A DNA stretch of 64,000 bases from the NCBI GenBank assembly GCA_039621445.1, contig CP154957.1, positions 5,450,504 through 5,514,503 of the forward strand, read 5' to 3'. The DNA comes from Euglena gracilis (lineage: Eukaryota > Euglenida > Euglenophyceae > Euglenales). The notes under the pieces were generated by a model. That model was not told the origin of the DNA. It saw nothing but the letters and a program-made list of their open reading frames with translations, and did no database searches. The position numbers and the translations under genes are program-made. Shown one piece after another: positions 21,107-33,450 of this stretch (its first letter is position 1; the number at the start of each line of letters is the position of its first letter).

Positions 21107-22507
21107 GGCCTAAATTTGGCCTAAAGTCTGAATTTGAGCCTTCATTTTGAGGGCTAAACTTAACCCTACCCCATTCATCAATGCCATCCACCTCGCTCGG
21201 GGTAACCCCCCATTGAAATGTACAGGTGCGAAATGCAAAACCCCTCGGTGTCCGAAAATAAAATCCAAAAAATGCGTACCCCCCAAAAAGCCATTGTACG
21301 CTGAACCACGGCCCAGAAGGTTTATTTTGGGGGGGGTGTTATTTTGGGGGGTTTCCCCTGGGAGAGGGGGGGGGGCTCGGAGGGAACTTCATTTTCGGGA
21401 ATTGAACTTTAGTTTTGGGAATTATTTTTCGAGGTCCAAAAAATCAGCACTTGTGTACAGGGGTTAAGAATCCCTGGGGTGCAGTGACCGCGATCGCCAC
21501 ATAAACTCCCCAAATATAAACAACCAGTTGCTTACATTTGGGCTTCGGAAAATTGGCCCTGGGGGTTATTTACATGTGGGGGTCGCTTGTGCCAGCGCCT
21601 GGCCAGAAGAGGCGATAAAAAATAAACCAACCAAAATAAACCAAACGAACCGCCACAGTGCACACAGGGGGAACACCCAGGCCGGCGGTGCATTTGACCA
21701 ACCTGAGCGGAGTGGTCTTGGAGTGCCCTGGAGTACCTGGCAGGCAGCCCCCCCCCCCCCGGTCTGTGCCTGCCTGGTGGTGGACCAAAACGGGCCCAAA
21801 ATATTTTCTGGGCTGCCGTCGCTTTCAGCGCTGGAGTGCCTTGGTTGAGTGCCGGGCACTTGTCCATTTGCCCCCCGGGGGGGGGGGGGGCAGTACGGGG
21901 CCTTGGAGTGGTTGGTCGTCCTCGCCTTAATTATCCGCCTGGCCACACTCACATGGCATTTCCTTCCTTTTTGTTGCTGGAGGTGTAATTGGTCCTGAAA
22001 AAAAATGCTATGCTTTGGCCTCCGAGGGGTGTGTCTGCCCGCAAAAAAAATGCCCGATCTTCTGTACACTGCCTGAAGAGAGAAACCGGGCCGTCGACCC
22101 CCATTCCCTGGGTCGTGGGCAAGAGCAGCCGGCGGGGAGTGTTGAAGAGCGGCGAATTAAACCCGTGGGGTTGCTTATAATGGGGTTGCAACCCCTTGAC
22201 GAGTGTTCATTCAAAGGTTATCAGTAATCCCCGCACTGACACTTGTGACCCCTGGAGAGTTATAGGATTTGGTTTGGGGGTTGGCCCCAAGGGGGTTAAC
22301 GATGGAGTGTAGGTGGGGGCCAGGGCACACTTTTGTTCGCTGGGCCACCCGAAGCGCCAGCCCTGCAAACGCCAGGACAGCGCTGCCCAGCAACGCCCCC
22401 GCGCCGACGGAGGGGAGGGTGGAGCGCGGCGCAGGGGTGGCGACGGCGTTCGCACGCCAGTGGCCGTGTTGTGTTGTCGCAGAGTAGCCTGAAAAACGGG
22501 CCAGAAA
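21107..22507. other. Spacer with G-run words, copy A
   Basis: Contains GTTTATTTTGGGGGG and GTGTTATTTTGGGGGG near 21320-21345, a C-run near 21750 and G-run near 21880, and otherwise anonymous GC-rich sequence with overlapping short frames. No gene recognised. Confidence 0.3.
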
Positions 22508-22954
22508 GTAACCCCCCCAAAAAATAACACCCCCCGGGGTATTATTTTTTCGCCGGAAGTCCCAGCCCGAGGGGGAGGGGTATTATTTGGGGGGGGGGAC
22601 AATAGCACCCCAACATTTTCGAAATTTTTCGAAGTCCCGTAGGATCCAAAATAGCACCCAAAACCCCCGTTGGGTCATTTTTTGAACTTTCTCATGAAAT
22701 TTAGCATTTTTGGAGGCCAGATGATCCAGAAAAGCCGATTTTGTCTCGTAATTTGTTGCCAGAGATTGAGATTGTGATGACTAGTTGATAATGAGATAAT
22801 GAGTTGCCAGAGATTGAAGTTTTTTCCTAAATTTTCAGGTCAAAATCCGGGTCATTAGCCCGAGATTGGGGGGGGGGGTATTAACTCGGTCGCCGAAGTT
22901 GGACCCCAAGGGGGATTATTGGGGGGGGGGGGATTATTTGTGGGGGGGGGTTAC
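22508..22954 (+). mobile_element. C-run terminal element, family B (copy A)
   Basis: The left end GTAACCCCCCCAAAAAATAA is mirrored by ATTATTTGTGGGGGG...TTAC on the right. Interior marks are TTTCGAAGTCCCGTAGGATC, CTTTCTCATGAAATTTAGCA, GGAGGCCAGATGATCC and TCGCCGAAGTTGGACC. Homologous sequence is at 57.1-57.65 kb (plus) and, for the left part, at 39.79-39.92 kb (minus). Confidence 0.65.
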
Positions 22955-22960
22955 CTACCT

Positions 22961-23195
22961 CCGGGAAACTGTCACCTGACCGAGGACCCTGACAACTTCC
23001 TATCATGACAGGTTGGCCAGTACCAAGGACCCAGACAGTTTCCTGCGAGGGAAAGCCAATGAAAAACGACCCTGACAGGTTGGCCGGTAGGGGGACCCTT
23101 ACAACTTCCTACAGTGACAGGTTGGCCGGTACCAAAGAGCCTGACAGTTTGCCTGGCGGGACCCTGACAGGTTCTCGGGCATGACAGTTTCCCGG
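22961..23195. repeat. 235-bp inverted-repeat unit with CCTGACAGGTTGGCC minisatellite, copy A
   Basis: Bounded by CCGGGAAACTGTCA (22961-22974) and its complement (23182-23195). Inside, TGACAGGTTGGCCGGTA and ACAACTTCCTA alternate about four times. It immediately follows the family B element. Confidence 0.65.
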
Positions 23196-23301
23196 GGGGG
23201 GGGAGGGGGGGCAGGTGAGCTTTTTTCATGGAAAATAGGATGAAGCTTGCCCGTGTCCCCTTCGCTGGGGAATTCGCAGTTGGTTACATCGGTGGGAACT
23301 G

Positions 23302-24359
23302 ATGCGGCTCCTGGTGACTTTCAAAGCACCGATTGCATTTGTTTTGGACAATCAAAAATGCACGCACTTCCACCAAATGTGCCTCAGCGGACCGATACAC
23401 ATATCTCGAAGCACATCCCCAACACTGAGAAACCCCAAAGATTATCGAATTGATTGGTTTATCACTGGCAGCGAGCTGAGCATGGGGGAAAACAATTCCC
23501 CTTTGCACTGCGGAAAATACCCAAAGGAAAAAAGATCAACTCTGAATCCAAACCCAAGACAAATAATTTGTCTCGAAGGCTTTGAAGCTGAACTCCAATT
23601 GTATATGCATCCAGATAATTGGGAGGGCTTCCAAAAAAAAAACGGGTTTGTAATTGGTATGGTTGAAAATGCACAAATTGAACAATGCCTTAGTTAAACG
23701 ATCACTTGAAATTTTTTAGAAAAAATAGAACGCAAAAAGTCCTCCCTTGCCCTGTCAGGTGGTCATCCTTGGCATTCTTGATTGCACTGTCAGATTTATT
23801 TGAAGATGAAATTCGGGGTCCCTTCAGCAATACAGATACAGAACACACCAGGAACCTCCAAACTCCCAACATGGAAAAGAGGCTGCTGTCCCACCCCGGC
23901 CGCCTGCAGCGTCTGAAATGCTTTGGTTGTATACATGGCAGAGGCGACATTGTCGACCACCCTCATCGTCGGAATCCTGCAGAAGTGCTGGCCAACGTCT
24001 CTGTCCATACAAAAAAGATGTATTTGCCAGGTACTAGGGACGAAAATTTAGTGTTGAAGAAATCCAGTGAGAAAAAAGATTGGACCTCAAAAAAAAAACT
24101 GGAGATCTCCACCAAAAAAAAGGGAACAAAAAACAACATTTGGCCGCAGGCGAAAACCCTGCAAATTTTGGAGGACTTTCACAAAATATCAAAAGTTGCA
24201 GATTTCTGGAACAAATTCGGAATTGACATCCTGGATCTCAGAATCAAAAAAGGACTTATAAACAAGTCTAAAACTTGGAATCACTTTCGATTCAGCACCA
24301 CTTTGGTGAATGATACAGAAAAAATGGTCAAATACTTCAAAAATCACAGAAAGCCTTAG
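23302..24359 (+). other. Two consecutive open frames of unknown nature, copy A
   Basis: 131 codons (23302-23697) and 217 codons (23706-24359), 8 bp apart, with ordinary composition. No domain recognised. In copy B the first is frameshifted, while the second stays open because two A-run indels compensate. Nearly all other differences between the copies change the amino acid, which argues against recent selection as protein. Confidence 0.2.
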
Positions 24360-25114
24360 AGGCATCGGCCCAAAAAACCTCCCAAAATGGAGTTCCGCCC
24401 TAAATTATGTCCAACCCACTTCTCTCCGTCCCAATCCCTCCAGTAAAAATGAACTGGTATATTGTGTGTCTAGTTAAAAAAAAAAATCGACTCACCGCTT
24501 GCATCCTTGCTTCCTCAACAAGGACAACAAGATTTGGTAAAAAAAAACTCGTTTCAGGAGGCTTAAGAATGGGTGAACCAGAGGGCTCCGGCTGTGGCCA
24601 AGAAGCACGCCATGAAGGAGCAAAGTGCAGTTGCCAATATAGCAGCGAGCGGCAGCCGTGCCAACTGTTGCATTCTGTGATGAACAGACCCCTGGGAGGC
24701 AGGCAAAGAAGCAGCAGGTGTTGACATGCACAGTTGGGTTGGACCTCATTGAAATAATGATAGGGGGAAAATGTGAGGTGGTTTGAAAAATCATACGTTG
24801 AGTGAGACAAAAACACAAAACCACCAGAGAAATTCCTTCCTTAACATGAGTTTGATGTGTTTTCTCTTCTGAACGGTCGAAGAATGTAACCCCCCAAAGG
24901 AGAATGTAAACCCCCCAAATCTAAAAAACCTTTTGGGGCCGAACAAACCGACAGCCAAACCCAAGCAACCTCCAAATTAAGCAGTCCCCTGAAGACAAAG
25001 CAAAATACAAATTTAAGCAACCTCCATCCCACTCCATCAATCCCACCACCTATAACCCCTCCACACCTGACGCCAAACACCTGTCGTGCCTGCTGCAACA
25101 TAACCAAGCAAGCA

Positions 25115-25500
25115 TAAACCCCCCCTCCCACTTATAAACCCTAAACCCCCCCCACTTATAACCCCCCCCCCACTTGTAAACCCCCCCTCGGGCCGACCAA
25201 CCAAGCCTGGACCCCCCCCCCCGGGACGAAAAACAAAAGCCGCCGGGGACGATTTTTTCGGCCGCAAACAACCAAAACCTTGTTTTGAGACCGACTATCA
25301 TCAAAAATGCCTTTTTTGTCCAAATTTGACGAAAATTGACAGTTTGGGGGTTTCGTGGTCATTTTGGGCGGTCGGATTTTCACCAACAATTCCGAGACCT
25401 ATAACCCCCCCCCCTACCTATAAACCCCCCCCTTGGTCGGCCGACCAACCAAACCAGATCCATTAAACCCCGGGGGTTTATAAGTGGGAGGTGGGGTTTA
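25115..25500 (-). mobile_element. C-run terminal element, family A, inverted (copy A)
   Basis: Left end TAAACCCCCCCTCCCACTTA (25115) and right end its near-perfect complement (25474-25500, ATAAGTGGGAGGTGGGGTTTA with one base changed). The interior is the reverse complement of the 20738-21106 family. This is the best-defined inverted termini of the family. Confidence 0.7.
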
Positions 25501-25509
25501 CAGTGCTGA

Positions 25510-25945
25510 CAACAATCACGGTGAACAAAAATTACGGGAAACAAAAAGTACAAGGAAATTTTTTTTGATTCTGGGAAATTTTTGATTTTGGGAAATTTTT
25601 GATTTTGAAATTTTTTCGAAAAATTGTAGAGAAAATTTTGGAAGCACGTCAAATTTTCCCTTACAACTCAGACTTTTTTTGAAATGGATGGATCAGCAGT
25701 TCCCAAAACTGTATTCAATGAGCTGGCCGAAATGAATCCTGACCATTACACTGCAATTTGCCCTCTGTAGACCATGAACAGGGTTCTTTGCTCACCAAAG
25801 GACTTCTTGGTCCATGCTTCGTGCCTTGCGCAAGGGCCATCGGAAAGGTGCGGGTGATAAAAATTACGGGGGGAAAACAGGGGAAAATTTTTATGGAAAA
25901 TTTTGGGTTGGTTCCCAAAATTTTGTTCGCTGTAATTTTTGTCAG
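25510..25945. repeat. AAAAATTAC inverted-end repeat (copy A)
   Basis: GAACAAAAATTACGGG at about 25530 and GTGATAAAAATTACGGGG at 25855 oppose CTGTAATTTTTGTCAG at 25930. Between them are GAAATTTTTGATTTTG repeats and AAATTTT-rich arms. It may be a small AT-rich MITE; the same word is at 11.77 kb. Confidence 0.45.
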
Positions 25946-27027
25946 GACTGTACTTCCTGTGACCGAAATCACACAAACCTGGAGTTGGTTCCATGTCAAC
26001 GTCACAGAGAGGATTGAATCTAAAAATACAACCTCCTACAAATAGGTTTTCGGATCTGTTTGATTGTTGGTACTATGGGAGGGCACAGGTGGTAGCTGGG
26101 GTGGAAGCCACAGGTGACACGCCTCTTTAACAGAAAAGAAGTCATGGCTCCCGAGGGAGATTACGGGTTCCAATAATCTGAGTACAATATGCCTTATTGT
26201 CGACATTTTACAAAAAGAGCAAATTATCCCCCCTACTTCCGGTGCCCGCCGCCCCCCCCCCTTGTCCACCTGGGGGGGGTCGCACGACTAGATGCCCAGG
26301 GGGGGGGGGGTCGTAAGCACCACCTGACCTGCAACCCCGACCGGGGGTGGCCGGTTAAAAGAGGTGGTCGGTGGACAAGGGGGGGGGTGAACACAGCAAT
26401 CGCGTTGGGTAAAGAGAAAGAAGTAGAGAGGAATTGAAAATGGACTCAGTCCACAATCCGCTTCGTTGAATCACGGTTTATACATAGCTTTCTGGGCTCT
26501 CTGGTGCCAAGATGCAATGCACGTGGCATCCAAAGCCGAGGGGAGAGGCGGGCAGATGAGTCTTGGGGGAGGGACGTGTCCTTTCCCAAGCAGTTAAGCT
26601 GTTGCAAAATCAGGCACCACTGATGCCAACCAACAACCAACAACAAATTTGCATGGCTTGAATGCAAAGGGCACACCCCAGGCGTTTGATAAACTTCCAT
26701 TCTTTGCAGAGAAGAAATATGCTCAGGAGGCCAATCTCGCACTTAACACGCAGTTGGCGTGTCCCTGGGCACAATTGTGTCCAGGGCAGCTGTTTTGAAG
26801 AAATTCCAAATAAGTGGCAACCACATTGAAAATCCAATGGGGAGAGGTGTTCTTCTGTCAAAAGTGGCCCAAAATGGACATTTTCCCCCTAATTTTTTTG
26901 CATATTCACCCCCGATTGGGGGGTTCTGGAGCCATTTGGGTAGGTTTTGACTGGTGTTGAGGTGATTAGACAAAAGTTTTTTCCCAGGGGGGGGGGCTTA
27001 AAAGTCGGCGGTTTTGACCCGTTAGTG

Positions 27028-27077
27028 CATTAGAGTGGGTAGTCGGCCGACTAGTCGGCCGACTACCCACTCTAATG
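27028..27077. repeat. 50-bp perfect palindrome, copy B
   Basis: Identical to 16124-16173. The first difference is just outside it (GTACTGAC for GTACCGAC). Confidence 0.9.
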
Positions 27078-27291
27078 TACTGACTAGCTACCGACCAATT
27101 GGTCGGCCGACCAATTGGGTAGTTGGCCGACTAATCGGCCGACTACCCACTACCCCTCCCCCCCAGTCTACCGTTTGGCACTCACCCCATTGGTCCCCAA
27201 ATGGCAAAATTCATTGTCCTATGGTTGAAACAGTCATAACAGGACCTTAGTGCCACTTTTGGTGACATTTTTAGGAATGAAAACCTGACCC

Positions 27292-27405
27292 CGGGTTTTG
27301 GACAAAACCGGCGTTCCTAACGCCAGGTTTTAGGACAGAACCGGCGTCCGGGGGGGGGGGGGTGACGCCGGTTCTGTCCTGAACCTGGCGTCTCAAACGC
27401 CGGTT
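27292..27405. repeat. ACGCCGG hairpins around a G run, copy B
   Basis: As 16384-16503, but with a shorter G run and CTGAACCTGGCG where copy A has CTGTTCTGGCG. The copy B version pairs better with the left arm. Confidence 0.7.
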
Positions 27406-27603
27406 TAATATGTATGCAAGTTTTCTTGCAAGGTTGTTGAGGGTCACAAGAGGACATCAGTGGCCAGATGTCAGCAAACGGCGAAGTTCATCCGGGGATA
27501 GACAAACACAACCCCCTTCCTGGGCACTAGGAGGAAAACAAAAAGCACAGCTTTCTTTAATTTTTAGGAAGCAGGTTGATTCCATTGCAGTGGGAATTTG
27601 GTT

Positions 27604-28168
27604 TACATTATCGCGGGTCATGGTCGGTTGCTAGACCTTCAGGGGTGGCAGCATCCAAATCAGGTGATGCCTCCTCGTCATCGTCCGATTCAAAGAGAGG
27701 ATCTGCACCACGGAGAAGGGGAAGACTTTGATGTTGACATCTTTCAACCCTCAAAATTATCCAAAAACCACAATCCATATGCAAATCCTACATGGCATTT
27801 GGTTGGTCAGGATAAACCGCCACACGCACACTTTCGGAACCAGGAGGTAAGAGCGGTCAGAAACCAGATGCATACACCCATATTCAATTGCACCCCCCCC
27901 CACAAGCAAAACCCCTCAACCGAATGTGGCATGGATGTGTCGTGGCAAAGATGAACACTGTTGTTGGTCATCTTTGGCTAACGAAGAAAGAAACAAAGTA
28001 AGGGAAATGGGTGGAATGGTTTATAGGGGACAAATGATCATCCCAGTCGATGTCGTTCACCACGCTCATCAAATAAGAAAAGCCCTCTCGGATCATGTCC
28101 CTCGCCGTGGACTTCGGCAAATGCAAGACGCGGCTCAACTGGTCCTCAGTGAAAGCGCAAAATGGCAA
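27604..28168 (-). pseudogene. Possible transposase fragment, copy B
   Basis: Duplicate of the helix-turn-helix-like and acidic segments at 16700-17300. A shorter C run next to the helix-turn-helix-like frame moves its upstream boundary. Confidence 0.3.
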
Positions 28169-28232
28169 ATGACAAATCCCCCCCCCGGGTTTGCCCCCAC
28201 ACTTAGACGGCCGTAACTGGACACTAAAAAAT

Positions 28233-30739
28233 CAAATTGCGCCTGGAATTGTGGCTTGAGAAAATAGCCCTAAAAGGGGTCTTTCGCAAAATGTCAATCT
28301 TCAAAGCCCAAATAACGCCAACTTCACCATAGAAAGCAAAATTCTTGGAAATCTTTTTGTCACAAAACCCCATGATTTCCGCGGAATTAGCTTCGAACTT
28401 GGGGAAATGAGGTTCAAAAAACGATCAACATAGGTAGTTCAGGCGCAACTACGCCTGAAATATCTTCTTTTCAATCAGACAAGATCATTACATGAGTTAT
28501 GATGTTGGATGGGGCCTCACTCAAATCCAGGCGAATTGCGCCTGAACGCACTCTAGAAAGAGGCTATTTTGGTGGTCCCCAAAAAAGATGAAAAAAGGTA
28601 GAACAACATTCAAAAGAAGCTCGGAGTATGCAGTCATGAGTCTTGAATGCAAGCACTTACTTCACTGACTCAACAGACTATTTTGTGGAACGCCCCCGTA
28701 CAGATTAGTGCACATTAGCACAAAAAAATGCTGTCATATTTTTGGAGCCCTACCACATTTGAAATTTGAAAAGGACAAATGTCGATAAATATAATTCATA
28801 CATCAGATTAACTCCGAATTAACATTTCAAAAAACTGGATGTAATTGTGGCTGACAAGAAAATTGCAGGTGCAGATGAGCCTCGATCTTCAGAGAAACGG
28901 CCACTTTTTGCCTCCCCCACACAACCAACCAGGCGCAAATGCGCCTGGACGGTTGACAAAACAGTCAATTGTCAATTCAATTTTGACGAAGAATTCATTT
29001 GTCGAGTTGTGAATGCCACCCTGTATGAACTGATTTTTGCATGTGACCGCTTTTTACACTTCAGTGGTTGTGTGGCAGATGTTTGGAAACACATTGACCA
29101 AACTTAGACGAGCATAACTGGACACTTTTTATCAAAAAAAAATGATCAAAATTTTGGCCTAAAACGGGTTTTCTAGGAACACTTTTGAAAAAATTCCAGG
29201 CGCATTTGCGCCTAAACTCAATTTTAAAAATTGCCATAGAGTGCCATTAAATTGTATCTTTTTCAAGGGTTCCAGGCGCAATTGCGCCTGGAACCACCCA
29301 GAAACAGGCAAAAAAGGACCATAATTTCACCCCAGACAGTTTTTGTCTTTGAGCAAAACCAATTGGCAAAGAATAAATATATTGGAAAATACACACAGTG
29401 TTCTATTGTTGTTTTGTCAAGGGGTGTCTCCCGAATATGTTTTTCAAGGTATTTTTGGCATCATCAAAAAAAGTACTTTAGGCACATTTGTGCCTGGAAT
29501 ACCTCTCAATACACCAAACAGTGGTAATGAAAGGCGAGAATGTAAGCGAGAGACATCAACATTACTTTGCCAAGTGTGTCTCTTTTTATAATCCTTTTTT
29601 TGTTCATCAACATGCAAAGTTCATCCTTTGGCAAAGTCATTCTACTCCGTGCTTGAGGTGCCTTTGCCAAGGTTTGTGGGTGTGCGCAGAAAAATAACAG
29701 CAAGGGAAGTAGTTGAATCAAATTTTCAAGGGTAGTGTTTGTTCTTCTTTAAAGCTAATGTGTTTTGTAATTTCCATTTTGAAAATGCATTTTTGTGTTG
29801 CAATTTGGTGAATGACGTTTGGGAATGGTGCTCAAAAACTGCGCCACCCTGTGTTGGTCCAGGCGCAATTGCGCCTGGAATTTCAAAAATGCAATATCAA
29901 TCAAAGGTATATTTTTGAAGGAAATATTATCTCAAAATTTTACATACAAAGACACAAAGACACATTGTGGAACCACTTGGAGTTTGTTTCTTTTGGAATT
30001 GCTGCTGATACCTTTCTCACACTTTGCTCCAGGCGCAAATGCGCCTAGACTATTGCCAAAACGGGCGTCAGAGGCGTCCCGTTTTCATATTGGCAAGCGC
30101 CTTTGACCGATCAAAAGTTGCGTGGAAAATAATATGCAACACATAGCAACATTAACCATCAAAAAACGTACAACAAAAGCTAAAAAATTGTGGACATTGT
30201 TTTCCACATCTCCCCAGTTTTGACCATGTTACGCTTTGAGACCTGATGCAAGGGTGAAGATAAAGAGAACCCTGTTTTTAGGACATTGTGGTTTTACGTA
30301 ATGCTTCAACCTAACAACATTACAATGCACTTCATCCACATGCTCCTCAAGTTTATAGAAGCAATTTAACTGCTGCTGACTTTCATTCAAAACAGATCCA
30401 TACCCGCTGTAGAACACTCAAGATTCTCAAAAAGGAATGTATTTTTGGCTTACCAGCAATTCCAGGCGCATTTGCGCCTGGATCTTCTGAGAAATGGCCC
30501 TTTTTTGCCTTGTCCACGTGTTTCTCCAGGCGCAAATGCGCCTGGACAGTTGCCAAAACAGGCCATTGGCAATGGTCAATTCAAACTCATGAACAGTACA
30601 TTTTGTCGAGTTGCCATTGTCTCCCTGTGCTTTTTTGCATACCGATTTTTCCTTGCATTTTTATGTGCAAATGATTGGAAACACGTTGACCAATTGGCAA
30701 TTGGCCATGTTCGACGTTTGAGGCGCATTTGCGGCTGGA
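28233..30739. repeat. Array of GGCGC-N4-GCGCC palindromes, copy B
   Basis: All palindromes of copy A are retained at the same relative positions, including the GGCACATTTGTGCC variant and the degenerate last unit (30720-30739). Substitutions between copies fall in the spacers in every palindrome I checked. Confidence 0.85.
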
Positions 30740-31636
30740 ACAATGGCATGAAAAAGTTTTGTTGAGGAAAGGAATTCAACCTCAAGGAACTACGTCTCAA
30801 ACATACAATTTTTTTTTGCTCTTGCAATGTGTACAAAATCTGATTTGGCAATTGTTCTTGTCATTGACAAGGTGTTTAAAATCATAAGTTTTTTTTCCCT
30901 TTTTTGGGTTGCCTTGAGGAACGAAATTTGGTGTTGTTCATTGTTTTGTGTTGCAACCATCTCATGTGCATTGCGAAACAAATTTACTTATGTTATTGCC
31001 ATGAGTCCATCAGATGTCCTGCTTCAAATGTGTATCTGTCCACCCAGGGGGTTCCCCCCAAACCCCTAATCAAATGAGACTCAAGTCTTGTTTTGGGTCT
31101 GCTGCTGGAAACCTCCAGTGGGAGCTTTATTTTGAGGGATGGTCTTATTTTTTTTGAATTTTTTGTTGATTGGTCCAGGTTCCAAAAAAGATCATTTTCT
31201 GGGTTCCCAAAAAAACCAAAATTTTTCCTTCGGTGCTTCTCACCAGGGATAAATTTGAGGCAGCCGTACACTTGTGGCCTCCCTGGAGGTCCCAAGAATA
31301 AACCCTCCCATTTAAGTGCACAGTGCCCAAATGGTCCGCAGTCCAAAAAAAGTGTCACACCCCCGAGGGTCCGAAAATGAAGAACAAAAAAGTGCTCACC
31401 TCCCAAAAGCCATTGACATTGAACTGCTTTCAGGCAGTGCCCAAACAAGTGTCACACCCTGAGGGTGGGGGGTTTGCCAGGGGCGGGCTTTTATGACCCC
31501 CCGGGAGAAAAAAAGCCGAAACCTGGTCGTTTTTGTTTGCCGGAACGGGATCGGATAACAGGTCATTGGATAGAACATGGTTAGGGTTAGGATGTGCATG
31601 CAAAAAAAATTGGACGGCCTGAAGTTAGCCTGAAAT

Positions 31637-32013
31637 TAAACCCCCCCTCCCACTTATAAACCGTTTTTAGGATCGGTCTGGTTGGTCGTCCGAAGGGGGG
31701 GTTTACAGGTGGGGGGGGGGGGGTTATAGGTCCCGGAATTGTTGGTGAAAATCCTGAAGCCCCCCAAATTGGCAATTTTCGTCAAGTTTGGACAAAAAGG
31801 GCATTTTTGATGATGGTCGGTCTCAAAAAAATGCCAACAAATCAGTTTTTGGGTGGTTTGCGGCCAAAAAAAAACCCCCGGCAGCTTTCATTTTTCTTCC
31901 GGGGGGGGGGGGGTTATAAGTCCAGGTTTGGTTGGTCGGCCAGAGGGGGGGGGGGGTTATAAGTGGGGGGGTTATGAGTGGGGGGGGGGGGGTGTGGGGG
32001 GGGGGGGGGGTTT
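31637..32013 (+). mobile_element. C-run terminal element, family A (copy B)
   Basis: Duplicate of 20738-21106. The right terminal G run has swollen, and the ATGAGCGGGAGG end word of copy A is replaced by uninterrupted G. Confidence 0.65.
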
Positions 32014-32330
32014 GGCCTAAATTTGGCCTAAAGTCTGAATTTGAGCCTTCATTTTGAGGGCTAAACTTAACCCTACCCCATTCATCAATGCCATCCACCT
32101 CGCTCGGGGTAACCCCCCATTGAAATGTACAGGTGCGAAATGCAAAACCCCTCGGTGTCCGAAAATAAAATCCAAAAAATGCGTACCCCCCAAAAAGCCA
32201 TTGTACGCTGAACCACGGCCCAGAAGGTTTATTTGGGGGGGGGTGTTATTTTGGGGGGTTTCCCCTGGGAGAGGGGGGGGGGGGCTCGGAGGGAACTTCA
32301 TTTTCGGGAATTGAACTTTAGTTTTGGGAA

Positions 32331-32378
32331 TTATTTATTTATTATTATTATTATTATTCTATTATTATTATTATTTTT
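32331..32378. repeat. ATT microsatellite unique to copy B
   Basis: TTATT/ATT units with one interruption, inserted where copy A has only GAATTATTTTTCG. It therefore arose after the 10.9-kb duplication. Confidence 0.85.
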
Positions 32379-33450
32379 CGAGGTCCAAAAAATCAGCACT
32401 TGTGTACAGGGGTTAAGAATCCCTGGGGTGCAGTGACCGCGATCGCCACATAAACTCCCCAAATATAAACAACCAGTTGCTTACATTTGGGCTTCGGAAA
32501 ATTGGCCCTGGGGGTTATTTACATGTAGGGGTCGCTTGTGCCAGCGCCTGGCCAGAAGAGGCGATAAAAAATAAACCAACCAAAATAAACCAAACGAACC
32601 GCCACAGTGCACACAGGGGGAACACCCAGGCCGGCGGTGCATTTGACCAACCTGAGCGGAGTGGTCTTGGAGTGCCCTGGAGTACCTGGCAGGCAGCCCC
32701 CCCCCCCGGTCTGTGCCTGCCTGGTGGTGGACCAAAACGGGCCCAAAATATTTTCTGGGCTGCCGTCGCTTTCAACGCTGGAGTGCCTTGGTTGAGTGCC
32801 GGGCACTTGTCCATTTGCCCCCCCCCGGGGGGGGTCAGATCTGGGCCTTGGAGTGGTTGGTCGTCCTCGCCTTAATTATCCGCCTGGCCACACTCACATG
32901 GCATTTCCTTCCTTTTTGTTGCTGGAGGTGTAATTGGTCCCGAAAAAAAATGCTATGCTTTGGCCTCCGAGGGGTGTGTCTGCCCGCAAAAAATGCCCGA
33001 TCTTCTGTACACTGCCTGAAGAGAGAAACCGGGCCGTCGACCCCCATTCCCAGGGTCGTGGGCAAGAGCAGCCGGCGGGGAGTGTTGAAGAGCGGCGAAT
33101 TAAACCCGTGGGGTTGCTTATAATGGGGTTGCAACCCCTTGACGAGTGTACATTCAAAGGTTATCAGTAATCCCCGCACTGACACTTATGACCCCTGGAG
33201 AGTTATAGGATTTGGTTTGGGGGTTGGCCCCAAGGGGGTTAACGATGGAGTGTAGGTGGGGGCCAGGGCACACTTTTGTTCGCTGGGCCACCCGAAGCGC
33301 CAGCCCTGCAAACGCCAGGACAGCGCTGCCCAGCAACGCCCCCGCGCCGACGGAGGGGAGGGTGGAGCGCGGCGCAGGGGTGGCGACGGCGTTCGCACGC
33401 CAGTGGCCGTGTTGTGTTGTCGCAGAGTAGCCTGAAAAACGGGCCAGAAA

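Larger units (their letters stand above)
15922..26824. repeat. 10.9-kb tandem segmental duplication, copy A
   Basis: The whole interval is repeated in direct orientation as 26825-37794. It starts at ATTGAAAATCCAATGGGG, and the same words open copy B at 26825. Sampled stretches differ by about 0.5 % substitutions plus indels, mainly in homopolymers. The join between copies shares one base with each flank, so it looks like end-joining rather than recombination between repeats. Contents are annotated separately. Confidence 0.9.
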
